A stretch of 64,000 nt of DNA from Alphaproteobacteria bacterium. GTDB taxonomy: Bacteria; Pseudomonadota; Alphaproteobacteria; Micropepsales; Micropepsaceae. The first letter of the stretch is position 1. Each line of letters opens with the position of its first letter. Below the pieces are notes generated by a model. The model was not told where the DNA came from. It did no database searches and was given only the letters and a program-made list of their open reading frames with translations. Where the stretch lies: NCBI GenBank assembly GCA_017983635.1, contig JAGOBA010000004.1:310001-374000 (forward strand). Reading direction: 5' to 3'. This document shows positions 25,164 through 34,066 of the stretch, one piece after another. The position numbers and the translations under genes are program-made.

Positions 25164-27131
25164 ATGGACCGCTTGAAGATCGCTGCCGACCGTTTCGTTG
25201 ATGCTGCAGGCCGGCAGGTCTTGCTGCGCGGGGTCAATCTGGGTGGCGATTGTAAGGTGCCGTTTCCGAGCGGGGGGACGAATTTTCCTTCGGACTTCTC
25301 CGATCATCGTACGGTGAGTTTTGTCGGCCGGCCGTTTCCGCTCAGCGAGGCGGACGAGCATTTCACGCGGTTGAAGTCTTGGGGCATGAACTGTCTGCGT
25401 TTGCTCACGACCTGGGAAGCGGTCGAGCACGCGGGGCCGGGGAAGTACGACACCGCCTACCTCGACTACTTCGCGGAGTTAACGCGCCGCGCGGGTGAAT
25501 ATGGGCTCTACGTTTTCATCGATTTTCACCAGGACGTGTGGTCGCGCATGTCCGGCGGCGACGGTGCACCAGGTTGGACGTTTGAGGCGGTGGGGCTCGA
25601 TTTTACGAAGTTCCACGACGCCGGCGCCGCGCATGTGATGCAGCACAAGTACGACTATGCGCGCGGCGGACGGCAGGAAGACCGCTATCCGATGATGACC
25701 TGGGCAAACAACTACCGCATGCCCGCCAACGCGATCATGTGGACGTTGTTCTTCGCCGGCGACATTTTCGTGCCCGACTTCAAGATCGTCGGCCGTACGG
25801 CGCAGGATTATTTGCAGAGCCATTATCTGGGCGCGATGCGTGAGATCGCCGAGCGCGTGAAGGGCATGCCGCACGTGCTGGGCTTCGACACGCTGAACGA
25901 GCCGGGGACCGGGTGGGTCGGCCAGTCGCTATCCTACCGCCACACGGAGCGCAGCGCCGAGAACCCCGACCCCGTGCGGCCGGGTCCAGCGTGGTCGGCG
26001 CTCGACGGGCTGCTCGTCGCGCAGGGTCAGCCGCGTACCATTCCGGAGCTGGCCTTCGATCCTGCTCAGATGCGCGTTGGCGTTGTCGGTGAGAACGAGG
26101 TGAACCGCGGGCGCGTCCACATCTGGCGCAAGGGTGCGTCGTGCCCGTTCGGGAAGGCCGGCGCCTACCGCATGACCGGCAACGGGCACGAAGTTCTGCG
26201 TGAAGACTTCTTTCAAGTCGCGCAGGGCCGCAAGGTCGACCTTGAAGGCGACGCGATGGCGCCGTTTTTCCAACGTGTGGCGCGCGAAATCCGCACGATC
26301 AACAACGATTGGCTGGTCTTTGCCGAGCTCGACCCGTTTCGCGGCATGACGGTGGAAGGCTTCCCGCACGGCACGCCGGAGCGCACCGTGAACGCGAGTC
26401 ATTGGTACGACATTGTCACATTGGTGACGAAGACGTTTATGTATCCGACCAGCCTGAACCCCTTCACGATGAAGACGTTGAACGGCGCGGCGGAGATTGA
26501 GGGACACTACGCCAGCCAGCTCGGCCGCATCAAAGAATCGTCGAAGACGATCCCCGGCGGCGCGCCGACCTTGATCGGCGAGTTCGGTATTCCCTTCGAT
26601 CTCGACGGCGCGGCTGCCTATCAGGCGTGGGCGGCGGGCGATCACTCGGCGGGGCCGTGGGAGAAGCACGTCACAGCGCTTGACCTCATGTACAACGCCA
26701 TGGACCGGCATCTGCTGAACTGCACGATCTGGAATTACACCGCTTCAAACCGCAACGACGTCTCGTGCGGCGACGGTTGGAACCAAGAGGATCTCTCGGT
26801 CTTCTCGCGCGATCAGCTGGACAACAACAAAGACATCAACTCCGGCGGCCGCGCCATCGAAGGCTTCGTGCGCCCCTTCGTGCGCGCGTGCCAAGGCATC
26901 CTGAAAGAAATGAAGTTCGATCGCGCGAGCGGCGAGTTCACGTTCACCTTCGACGCCGACCCGGCGGTCGCAGGCGTAACGGAAATCTACCTGCCGACGG
27001 TCCAATACCCGCAGGCCTTCGCGATTGCCGCACCCGGCTTGAAGGTCGAACCATCCGAGACCTCGCCCTGTGTCTCACTCCGCGCAACGAAGAGCGGCGA
27101 CCACAGAGTGATCGTGCGGCGGGCCAGTTAG
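25164..27131 (+). CDS. GH5 glycoside hydrolase, glucosylceramidase/sterylglucosidase-like
   Basis: A 655-residue GH5 enzyme. The N-terminus FVDAAGRQVLLRGVNLGGDCKVPFPS, the substrate-site motif HQDVWSRMSGGDGAPGWTF, the acid/base glutamate E246 in FDTLNEPGTGW and the nucleophile E473 in TLIGEFGIPFD are all present. HQDVWSR(M/F)SGG and the wide insertions fit GH5 subfamily 12-like enzymes, which in fungi cleave glucosylceramide and sterylglucosides. There is a C-terminal beta domain after about residue 570. No signal peptide is seen, so it should act in the cytoplasm on taken-up or endogenous glycolipid or glucoside. It is a single gene, and its 3' end converges on msrB. Confidence 0.88.
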   Translation: MDRLKIAADRFVDAAGRQVLLRGVNLGGDCKVPFPSGGTNFPSDFSDHRTVSFVGRPFPLSEADEHFTRLKSWGMNCLRLLTTWEAVEHAGPGKYDTAYLDYFAELTRRAGEYGLYVFIDFHQDVWSRMSGGDGAPGWTFEAVGLDFTKFHDAGAAHVMQHKYDYARGGRQEDRYPMMTWANNYRMPANAIMWTLFFAGDIFVPDFKIVGRTAQDYLQSHYLGAMREIAERVKGMPHVLGFDTLNEPGTGWVGQSLSYRHTERSAENPDPVRPGPAWSALDGLLVAQGQPRTIPELAFDPAQMRVGVVGENEVNRGRVHIWRKGASCPFGKAGAYRMTGNGHEVLREDFFQVAQGRKVDLEGDAMAPFFQRVAREIRTINNDWLVFAELDPFRGMTVEGFPHGTPERTVNASHWYDIVTLVTKTFMYPTSLNPFTMKTLNGAAEIEGHYASQLGRIKESSKTIPGGAPTLIGEFGIPFDLDGAAAYQAWAAGDHSAGPWEKHVTALDLMYNAMDRHLLNCTIWNYTASNRNDVSCGDGWNQEDLSVFSRDQLDNNKDINSGGRAIEGFVRPFVRACQGILKEMKFDRASGEFTFTFDADPAVAGVTEIYLPTVQYPQAFAIAAPGLKVEPSETSPCVSLRATKSGDHRVIVRRAS

Positions 27132-27148
27132 CCAGGAAACGTTCGAGG

Positions 27149-27538
27149 CTATTTCTCCAACTTCAGCGCGTGGCCGTTCATGCAGTAGCGCAGGCCCGTG
27201 GGTTTCGGGCCGTCGGGGAAGACGTGGCCTAGATGCGCATCACACCGCGCGCAAAGGACTTCCGTCCGCCGCATGAAGAACGTGTTGTCCGCCTTCTCGG
27301 CCACGTTTTCCTTGTTCAGCGGTGCCCAGAAGCTCGGCCATCCCGTCCCTGAATCGAACTTCGTGTCGGAGGCAAAGAGCGCCAGGCCGCAGCATTTACA
27401 GGCGTAGGTGCCCTTCTCCTTCGCGTCGTGATAGGGCCCCGTAAACGCCCGCTCCGTGCCATGCTTGCGGGTGATCTGATACTCCTCAGCCGTCAGCTGC
27501 GCGCGCCATTCGGCATCGGTCTTAATGATTTTTTCCAT
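27149..27538 (-). CDS. msrB: Peptide methionine-(R)-S-oxide reductase MsrB
   Basis: A 129-residue MsrB. Zinc cysteines are in [11 protein letters not shown] and [17 protein letters not shown]; the catalytic Cys119 is in [10 protein letters not shown]. It also has [11 protein letters not shown]. It reduces methionine-R-sulfoxide in proteins using thioredoxin. No signal peptide, so it is cytoplasmic. It stands alone on the minus strand. Confidence 0.97.
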   Translation of the reverse strand: MEKIIKTDAEWRAQLTAEEYQITRKHGTERAFTGPYHDAKEKGTYACKCCGLALFASDTKFDSGTGWPSFWAPLNKENVAEKADNTFFMRRTEVLCARCDAHLGHVFPDGPKPTGLRYCMNGHALKLEK

Positions 27539-27608
27539 CTTTCATCTCCATTCCACGCCCAGGAGATAGGGCGCGGGCGGGCGCACGACCAGGTATGCGT
27601 TCGATAGC

Positions 27609-28061
27609 TCACGGATAGACCAGGCTGATCGTCTCAGCGATGCAGGCAGGGCGATCTTGGCCTTCGATTTCGATCGTGACCTCGTTGGTCAGCTGCATAC
27701 CCGGGCCCTTCGGCTCGGCGCCGATCAGCTTCGATTTGGCGCGCACTCTGGCGCCCACCGGCACCATGTTGGTGAACCGCACCTTGTTCGAGCCGTAATT
27801 GATGCCGCGGCTGACGCCTTCGATGGTCGAGATTTTCGATGCCAGCATAGGGATCAACGACAAAGTCAAATAGCCGTGAGCGATCGTGCCTTTTGTCGGC
27901 AGCTCGCGCTTGGCGCGCTCGACGTCGATGTGGATCCACTGATGATCGCCGGTCGCGTCCGCGAACTTGTTGACGCGATCCTGATCGATCTGCACCCATT
28001 CCGACACGCCCAGCTCTTCGCCGACATGCTTGGCGATTTCGGCATATTTGATCCTTTTCAT
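27609..28061 (-). CDS. MaoC-like (R)-hydratase
   Basis: A 150-residue hot-dog-fold protein. The MaoC hydratase signature is present: FADATGDHQWIHIDVERAK with the Asp/His pair, followed by GTIAHGYLTLSLIP. FTNMVPVGARVRA marks the second half of the fold. Such proteins hydrate trans-2-enoyl-CoA to (R)-3-hydroxyacyl-CoA or act as related thioester hydratases. It is third in a run of co-directional genes (acyl-CoA ligase, ChaC, MaoC), starting 13 bp after the ChaC stop, and so probably belongs to fatty-acid or ligand CoA metabolism with the ligase. Confidence 0.9.
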   Translation of the reverse strand: MKRIKYAEIAKHVGEELGVSEWVQIDQDRVNKFADATGDHQWIHIDVERAKRELPTKGTIAHGYLTLSLIPMLASKISTIEGVSRGINYGSNKVRFTNMVPVGARVRAKSKLIGAEPKGPGMQLTNEVTIEIEGQDRPACIAETISLVYP

Positions 28062-28073
28062 TTCCAGGCTCCC

Positions 28074-28805
28074 TTAGGGTGTGTGATCGGTCAACGCGCG
28101 CACGCGCGCGTGAATGTCGTCAAGATACGTGTCGCTCACGCCAGCGCTCGTCAAGGCGGCTACGGTGCGAAACAGATAGTCGCGGTTCGTGCCGAGGTGG
28201 CCCTCAGCCTTCGCGATCCGCGCGGCCTTCTCGTCAAGGCTCAACCCCGGAAGATAGCGCGGATGGGCCATGTTGATCACAAACGTCACGCCCCGGACGT
28301 GCCGCGCACCCAAATCGAGGTCGACCCAGGTCGGCACGTATGCGCCCGACAACATCTCGCGCATCCAGAGAATCTTGCTCTCGCTCTCCACATGCTCCGG
28401 CGCGATGCGATGCGCGATCCCCGAGCACGCGCCGCCAGGCACGAGGCAAAGCATCAGTCCCGGATTGTCCGGCATCCCGCGCCCGAACATTAGGCGCATG
28501 CAAAAGCTCCGGCTGAAGCCTTCGATACGCGCGGGCAAGCTCTCGGCAACTTGGATCGCGGGGTTCCACATCAGCGAGCCATAGCCGAACACCCACAGGT
28601 CCGCGCCCGCCACATGTTGCGCCATGATCTCCGCGCGCGATTTCTCGCGTTCCTCTTCGGACAGGAATTGCGCGTCGCCGAACTGCTTGGCGAGCTGCGC
28701 GTAGGCGGCAATCCGCTCCGGCGTAAAGTCCTGTCGCGCGAGCTGTCCATCCGGGCCGGAGGCGCGGAGGGGAGGCGGGGCGGCGTCAGACGATTTTTGA
28801 GTCAC
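28074..28805 (-). CDS. ChaC-like gamma-glutamylcyclotransferase
   Basis: A 243-residue protein starting at a GTG (28805) that overlaps the acyl-CoA ligase gene end by 20 bp. The N-terminal ~65 residues are a family extension; then DLWVFGYGSLMWNP, the cyclotransferase core loop, and RRFCMRL-like SRSFCMRLMFGRG. A late PRYLPGLSLDEKA segment and C-terminal helices complete the ChaC fold. ChaC-type enzymes cleave the gamma-glutamyl bond of glutathione to give 5-oxoproline and Cys-Gly. Its position between an acyl-CoA ligase and a MaoC hydratase is probably only transcriptional. Confidence 0.9.
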   Translation of the reverse strand: MTQKSSDAAPPPLRASGPDGQLARQDFTPERIAAYAQLAKQFGDAQFLSEEEREKSRAEIMAQHVAGADLWVFGYGSLMWNPAIQVAESLPARIEGFSRSFCMRLMFGRGMPDNPGLMLCLVPGGACSGIAHRIAPEHVESESKILWMREMLSGAYVPTWVDLDLGARHVRGVTFVINMAHPRYLPGLSLDEKAARIAKAEGHLGTNRDYLFRTVAALTSAGVSDTYLDDIHARVRALTDHTP

Positions 28806-30324
28806 GATTGCCCCAGTAGCGGTCGCGGATCAGGCGCTTGTACAGTTTACCGGTCGGGTGACGCGGCAGCTCGCGTTCGAAATCGACGCTGCGGGGACAT
28901 TTGATAGCGGAGAGGTGCTGACGGCAATAGGCCATCAAGTCGTCGGCCAGTTCGGGCGTGGCATCCGCCCAATTCATCGGTTGTACGACCGCCTTTACTT
29001 CCTCGCCGAAATCCTCGTTCGGCACGCCGATCACGGCCACGTCCGCGACCTTTGGGTGATTGATCAGCACGTTCTCCGCTTCTTGGGTATAGATGTTCAC
29101 ACCGCCGGAAATGATCATGAACGCTTTGCGATCGGTCAGATAGAGATAGCCGTCCTTGTCGAGATAACCGACGTCGCCGAGCGTCGACCAACCCTTGTCG
29201 TTGCGCGCCTCGGCGGTCTTCTTCGGGTCGTTGTGGTACGAGAACTCCGGCCCGTTCGCGAAATAGATCGTCCCCGATTCACCGACTGCACATTCGGTGC
29301 CGTCTTCACCGACGATGTGTAGCTCGCCCAGCAAGGCCTTGCCGACCGAGCCCGGATGCGCGAGCCATTCGTCAGACCGGATGGCACAGAAGCCGTTACC
29401 CTCGGTGCCGGCGTAGTATTCATAGATCACCGGGCCCCACCACTCGATCATCTGTTTCTTGACCGGTTTGGGGCAGGGGGCCGCCGCGTGGATTGCGACC
29501 TTCATCGCGCTTACATCGTATTGTGTTCGCGCCGCCTCCGGCAGCTTGAGCATGCGAACGAACATCGTCGGCACCCACTGGCTGTGCGTGGTTTTGTATT
29601 TGCCGATGAGCGCGAGTGCTTGCTCCGGATCGAAGTGCTCCATCACGACGCTGGTGCCGCCGAAGACATGGACGGCCATGTTGTAGCGCAGCGGTGCCGC
29701 ATGATAGAGCGGCGCCGGCGAGAGATAGATCATGTTCTCGTCGAACTGATAGAGCATCTTCGTCAGCATCGTCAGCGGATTGGCCTGCACGAGCGCGCCG
29801 CCGGTGAGCGCGCGCTTCACGCCCTTCGGTCGGCCGGTGGTGCCGGAGGAATAGAGCAGGTCCGCGCCCGGCGTTTCGTCGGCAATGGGTGCCGCCGGCA
29901 TCCGGGCCAACGCCGGTTCGGCGCTCTCGTAACCGGGCATGGTGCCGCCCAACATGAACTTCTTCACGGCGGGCATCTTCGCGCCCAGCTCGCGCGCGAC
30001 GTCACCCATGTTCTGCGAAGTGATGAAGACCTTCGCCGCGCAATCGGCGACGATGTATTCGATCTCGCCCGCCGTCAGCCGCGACGAGATGCAGGTGAAG
30101 TAGAGCCCCGACCGCTGCGCTGCCCATACCAACGGTAGGTAGTGGACGTTGTTCTCCATGAAGATCGCGATACCGTCGCCGGCTTTGAGTCCGAGCTGGC
30201 GAAACAACTGTGCGCCCCGGTTCGACCGCTCCTCCATCTGCCCATACGTTACGGTTTCCCCGCTGGAAGCCATAATGAAAGCAGGCTTGTCGGGGTGCGT
30301 CTTCGCGTGGACGGAGGGATGCAT
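28786..30324 (-). CDS. Acyl-CoA synthetase (AMP-forming)
   Basis: A 512-residue member of the adenylate-forming family. The P-loop is in LLYSSGTTGRPKGVKRAL. Further motifs are EYYAGTEGNGF (A5), STLGDVGYLDKDGYLYLTDR (A7), the 'FMIISGGVNIYTQEAENVL' hinge, and the catalytic lysine in HPTGKLYKRLIRD (A10). It activates a carboxylic acid to an acyl-AMP, then to acyl-CoA. The exact acid is unclear; it resembles the 'acyl-CoA synthetase' group used in aromatic/fatty acid and bile-acid breakdown. It is divergent from a crotonase gene, with 146 bp between starts. Confidence 0.94.
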   Translation of the reverse strand: MHPSVHAKTHPDKPAFIMASSGETVTYGQMEERSNRGAQLFRQLGLKAGDGIAIFMENNVHYLPLVWAAQRSGLYFTCISSRLTAGEIEYIVADCAAKVFITSQNMGDVARELGAKMPAVKKFMLGGTMPGYESAEPALARMPAAPIADETPGADLLYSSGTTGRPKGVKRALTGGALVQANPLTMLTKMLYQFDENMIYLSPAPLYHAAPLRYNMAVHVFGGTSVVMEHFDPEQALALIGKYKTTHSQWVPTMFVRMLKLPEAARTQYDVSAMKVAIHAAAPCPKPVKKQMIEWWGPVIYEYYAGTEGNGFCAIRSDEWLAHPGSVGKALLGELHIVGEDGTECAVGESGTIYFANGPEFSYHNDPKKTAEARNDKGWSTLGDVGYLDKDGYLYLTDRKAFMIISGGVNIYTQEAENVLINHPKVADVAVIGVPNEDFGEEVKAVVQPMNWADATPELADDLMAYCRQHLSAIKCPRSVDFERELPRHPTGKLYKRLIRDRYWGNRDSKIV

Positions 30325-30470
30325 CGGTTGGCTCCTCGGTGCTTCAATGGCGTGTGTCCTAAAGGAATATGGGCAACGCCGCTCCTCGTCCAGCGCTTCC
30401 CGGATGACATCGGATTGATTGTTTCGCTAAGGTCCCCTCGTCCCGTCATCAGCGCAAGGAACCGCCGCCC

Positions 30471-31373
30471 ATGTCCTTCACCGAGATCAAGTACGACGTC
30501 GCCGATAAGGTCGCGACCATCACGCTGAACCGCCCGGATAAGTTGAACGCCTTCACCGGCGTGATGATGGCCGAATTGATCGAAGCGTTCGGCAAGGCCG
30601 ACGCCGACGACAATGTGCGCGCGGTCGTGGTGACGGGGGCGGGCAGGGGCTTCTGCGCAGGCGCCGATCTTTCGGCCGGCGCAAAGACGTTCGACTATGA
30701 CGCGCGCACCGATCGGCCCGAAAAGGCCGGCGTGCCCGTCAAGAACGGCGAGGTCGACTGGAGCCACGAAGGCGTGCGCGACGGCGGTGGCCGTGTGACC
30801 TTGCGCATCTTCGACTGTGTGAAGCCCGTCATAGCTGCCGTCAACGGCCCGGCGGTGGGCATCGGCGTGACAATGCAGCTGCCGATGGACATCCGCATCG
30901 CCAGTGACAACGCGCGCTTTGGCTTTGTCTTTGCCCGCCGCGGCATTGTACCAGAAGCCTGCTCAAGCTGGTTCCTGCCGCGCCTCGTCGGCATCTCGAA
31001 AGCGATGGAGTGGTGTGCAACCGGCCGCGTCTTTGACGCGAAGGAGGCGCTCGAGGGCGGTCTCGTCTCAAAGGTTGTGAAGCCCGAAGAACTGCTGCCC
31101 ACTGCCTACGCCTTGGCGCGCGAGATAGCCGACAACACGGCACCGGTATCTGTTGCGCTGACGCGCCAAATGCTCTGGCGCATGCTCGGCGCCGACCACC
31201 CGATGGAAGCCCACAAGATCGACAGCCGCAGCATCTACGCCCGCGGCCGCCAAGGAGACGCCAAAGAAGGCGTCGTCTCGTTCCTCGAAAAGCGGCCTGC
31301 CGCCTTCCCCGACAAGGTCACGAAAGATATGCCGCCGTTCTATCCGTGGTGGACCGAGCGGAAGTATTCCTAA
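30471..31373 (+). CDS. Enoyl-CoA hydratase/isomerase (crotonase) family protein
   Basis: A 300-residue crotonase: ATITLNRPDKLNAFTGVM, oxyanion-hole GRGFCAGADL and VNGPAVGIGVTMQLPMD, and the catalytic-region glutamate in RRGIVPEACSSWFLPRLVG. The latter corresponds to Glu164 of rat hydratase; the second hydratase glutamate is replaced in the VGIGVT loop, so isomerase or related activity is possible. It has an insertion after residue ~70 (KTFDYDARTDRPEKAG), as in a known alphaproteobacterial subgroup. It probably acts with the divergent acyl-CoA ligase. Its stop overlaps the convergent MFS gene by 4 bp. Confidence 0.93.
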   Translation: MSFTEIKYDVADKVATITLNRPDKLNAFTGVMMAELIEAFGKADADDNVRAVVVTGAGRGFCAGADLSAGAKTFDYDARTDRPEKAGVPVKNGEVDWSHEGVRDGGGRVTLRIFDCVKPVIAAVNGPAVGIGVTMQLPMDIRIASDNARFGFVFARRGIVPEACSSWFLPRLVGISKAMEWCATGRVFDAKEALEGGLVSKVVKPEELLPTAYALAREIADNTAPVSVALTRQMLWRMLGADHPMEAHKIDSRSIYARGRQGDAKEGVVSFLEKRPAAFPDKVTKDMPPFYPWWTERKYS

Positions 31374-32629
31374 TCCAATGCAATTGGCGCGGTCGCGTCT
31401 GCGATCGCGTCTTCGCGGCGGAATTCCCAGAGGCGGCTGAAGAAGCGGAAGCTCAGCCACAGCACCGTCACGCTGATCGGTACAACCAGCACAGCGTTGG
31501 TGATACCGATCCATTGGGCCAAGAAACCGTACATCAGTGATCCCGGCGGCCCGCCCGCGACGTTGGCGAACTGGAGCATCGACAGCACCCGCGCGCGGTA
31601 GGCATGCGGGGCCGCGACCTGAATCATTCCGCGTGTGACGGCCATCGCGACGCCGGAGGTCAGACCCCAAAAGAACATCAGCCCTGCGAACAGCCAAAAT
31701 GGCGGCACGAAATGCACCATGGCGAATACGAAAAAGTTGTTCAGCGAGAGCAGCATCATCAACCGCCCCGGCCGTTCCACCGGCGGAAGGCGCGAGAACA
31801 GGAAGGATGAGATCGTGAGGCCCAACAGGAACGTCGTGATGATCAACGACAACGCTGCGGAACTGCCTTGATAGACATCGCGCACCGTCAGCGGAATGCC
31901 AACCATGAACCAGCCGTTGAAGAGCGGCGCGCCGAGTACGAGATAGAGGATGATCGTGCGCAGCCGCTCATGTTGCCAGACCACGACGAATGCGTCCCGC
32001 GTTACGTGTAGCCAGCGCGCGAGAGGCGCCGGTTCGTTCGGCCGCATGGCATCGGGATTGTCGACGCTCAACCTGGATGTCAAAATCCCCGCGAGCGCCA
32101 ACAAGGCTGCTTGAACGCAAAGCAGAGGTACCGCGCCGACCGTTGAAGCTGCGGCCCCCGCGGCGGTTCCCAGCAACTGCCCGCCGAACGTCGCCGCGAT
32201 CGACATCGCGACCGCGCGCGGTAGTCCGAGGGAGGGCGGCACGACATGCGACAGTAACGAGTCGCGCGCCGGCATGATGAACGCCGCAAAGATCGACAGC
32301 ATGAACATGCAAGCCGTCACTGCCGCGAAGCTGACGAAGCGGGACGCGACGATAAGTGCGAGCAAGATGACAATGATGGCCGCGCCCAGTTGCAACCGCG
32401 CGAGATAGCCTCGCAGATCGCGCCCATCCGCCGCCGCACCACCGAACAGCACCAGCACCATCATCGGCACCGATGCCGTCGCCTGAGCGACGCCGACCCA
32501 CGCCTGACTCTCATGCAGTTCGTGCACGATCAGCCACGGAAACACGACGCCCATCATGCCGCCGGCCGCAAAATGGGCGGCCAAAGAGGCGAGGTAGGGT
32601 CGTATCGCGCGGTCGCTTTGAACGGTCAC
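31370..32629 (-). CDS. MFS transporter (second of an overlapping pair)
   Basis: A 419-residue major facilitator with 12 predicted helices. The loop 2-3 motif is FGGAAADGRDLRGYL (a variant of GxLaDrxGrR), and FIMPARDSLLSHVVPP is the helix-4/5 region typical of the MFS_3/EntS-like group. It overlaps the preceding MFS gene by 4 bp (ATGA). The two proteins are similar in layout and in the ITSxxGxxxG-type late motifs (GLTSGVAMAVTRGMIQVAAPHAYRARV here). Substrate unknown. Both may form a functional pair. Confidence 0.9.
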   Translation of the reverse strand: MTVQSDRAIRPYLASLAAHFAAGGMMGVVFPWLIVHELHESQAWVGVAQATASVPMMVLVLFGGAAADGRDLRGYLARLQLGAAIIVILLALIVASRFVSFAAVTACMFMLSIFAAFIMPARDSLLSHVVPPSLGLPRAVAMSIAATFGGQLLGTAAGAAASTVGAVPLLCVQAALLALAGILTSRLSVDNPDAMRPNEPAPLARWLHVTRDAFVVVWQHERLRTIILYLVLGAPLFNGWFMVGIPLTVRDVYQGSSAALSLIITTFLLGLTISSFLFSRLPPVERPGRLMMLLSLNNFFVFAMVHFVPPFWLFAGLMFFWGLTSGVAMAVTRGMIQVAAPHAYRARVLSMLQFANVAGGPPGSLMYGFLAQWIGITNAVLVVPISVTVLWLSFRFFSRLWEFRREDAIADATAPIALD

Positions 32630-33882
32630 GATGAAGCGTCCGGTTCGTGCTTGAGCGCGGTAATCGTCCAGAGCTTCGTGAATGTCAAAAGGCAGATCAA
32701 GACAACGGCCATTGAGCCTGCCGGAACCCAGGTTGCGTGACGGGCGCCGAGTGCGTCAACGACGAAGCCGATGAGGAGCGCGCCGATCGACATGCCGCCG
32801 GTGAAGCCGAGCTGGAAGATGGACATCACGCGGGCGCGATGGGCCGCCGGTGCATGTTCCTGCACGATCGTGCGCGACATCGAAATCATCACACCCGCAC
32901 CCAAGCCCCAAATAAAGACGAGCCCGTAAAGCACAGGCAGGGGCGCCTTGAAGCTGAGCAGGAACAGGATCGTTGTGCCGGTGGAAACCGCAAAGACGAC
33001 CATGCGGCCGCGATTGACGATATTCCCGAGGCGGCTGATGGCGATCGACGAGATGATCGAACCGCTCCAGAAGGCGATCTGCATTGACGAGATTTGCTGT
33101 ACGTTGCCGCCGAACTCTTCTCGCAGGATCACGGGCAATACGACGAGAAACGATCCGATGAACAAGATGCCGATCGCCGAGGTTATGATCGTGATCGGCA
33201 GCAGCGCGTAAGAGCCGGCGACCTCGCGAACACCGTCGGCGATACGTGCGATGACGCCCGCACCTCCCGCTTCGGTGGCGTGGATCGCCGTAGGCATCAG
33301 CCGGTACACCGTGTAGGCGCCGAAGAGTTGGATGCCCGCCTGGAACAGCATGATGGGCTCCGGGCCAATCTCGGCTGCAAACCGCGCCAGGAACATGCCC
33401 GCGATCTGGCCGAGAAACGTCACGCCGACCGTGGTGGTAACCGCGCGCTGAACAAAGGCGCGGCGGTCCGGGCCGATGACATCCGCCATCATCGCCTCGC
33501 GTGTGGGGATGACAAAGGCGGTCACGAGGCCCATCGCGAGGCCATAAGCGATTAGCCATTCGTAGCGTAGCGTGCCGGCGCTGACGACGGCGGCCAATGC
33601 GAGTGGCGGCAAAGCGGCAAAGAGGTGACATCGAATCAACAGCTGCCGCTTGTCGACCTGATCGGCCATGGCGCCGCCGAACAGCAGCAGAAAGGTCGAC
33701 ACAATGGTGAGCGAGGCTTGCGCCAGGCCAATCATGTTCGGCGCGGCGTGAAGAACGGTCGTCACCAAATAGGTGAACATCACCATTTGGATGCCGATCG
33801 CAACGAACCACGCCCCGGCCCCGAAGAGGTACCAGCTGAACTGTTCTTGCGCAGGGGGCGGGACGGGGACGGCAGTGGACAT
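32626..33882 (-). CDS. MFS transporter (first of an overlapping pair)
   Basis: A 418-residue 12-helix major facilitator. Helix 2-3 loop FGGAMADQVDKRQLLIRCH and the helix 4-5 segment VIPTREAMMADVIGPDRR belong to the MFS_3/EntS-like subgroup. GAGVMISMSRTIVQEHAPAAHRARVMSIFQ in the C-half aligns with the equivalent stretch in the next gene, so they are paralogues from a tandem duplication that has diverged. The gene overlaps the second MFS gene by 4 bp. It is divergent from the Na+/H+ exchanger gene. Substrate unknown. Confidence 0.9.
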   Translation of the reverse strand: MSTAVPVPPPAQEQFSWYLFGAGAWFVAIGIQMVMFTYLVTTVLHAAPNMIGLAQASLTIVSTFLLLFGGAMADQVDKRQLLIRCHLFAALPPLALAAVVSAGTLRYEWLIAYGLAMGLVTAFVIPTREAMMADVIGPDRRAFVQRAVTTTVGVTFLGQIAGMFLARFAAEIGPEPIMLFQAGIQLFGAYTVYRLMPTAIHATEAGGAGVIARIADGVREVAGSYALLPITIITSAIGILFIGSFLVVLPVILREEFGGNVQQISSMQIAFWSGSIISSIAISRLGNIVNRGRMVVFAVSTGTTILFLLSFKAPLPVLYGLVFIWGLGAGVMISMSRTIVQEHAPAAHRARVMSIFQLGFTGGMSIGALLIGFVVDALGARHATWVPAGSMAVVLICLLTFTKLWTITALKHEPDASS

Positions 33883-34066
33883 GGGTTACAACACGGTTAT
33901 CAGGCAAAGGCCGCCGACCCAAGTGGCCCTTGGGCGATTCCGGCGGAACTTTGACGGCTCACACGAACGTGGTAAGCGACACGGCGAGGGTGATTTGCTC
34001 TTCCATCGCTGGGGGGCCAGCGGACACAATGGCCCTCGTCGCGCACGATGCCGATCTCGGAACTAC

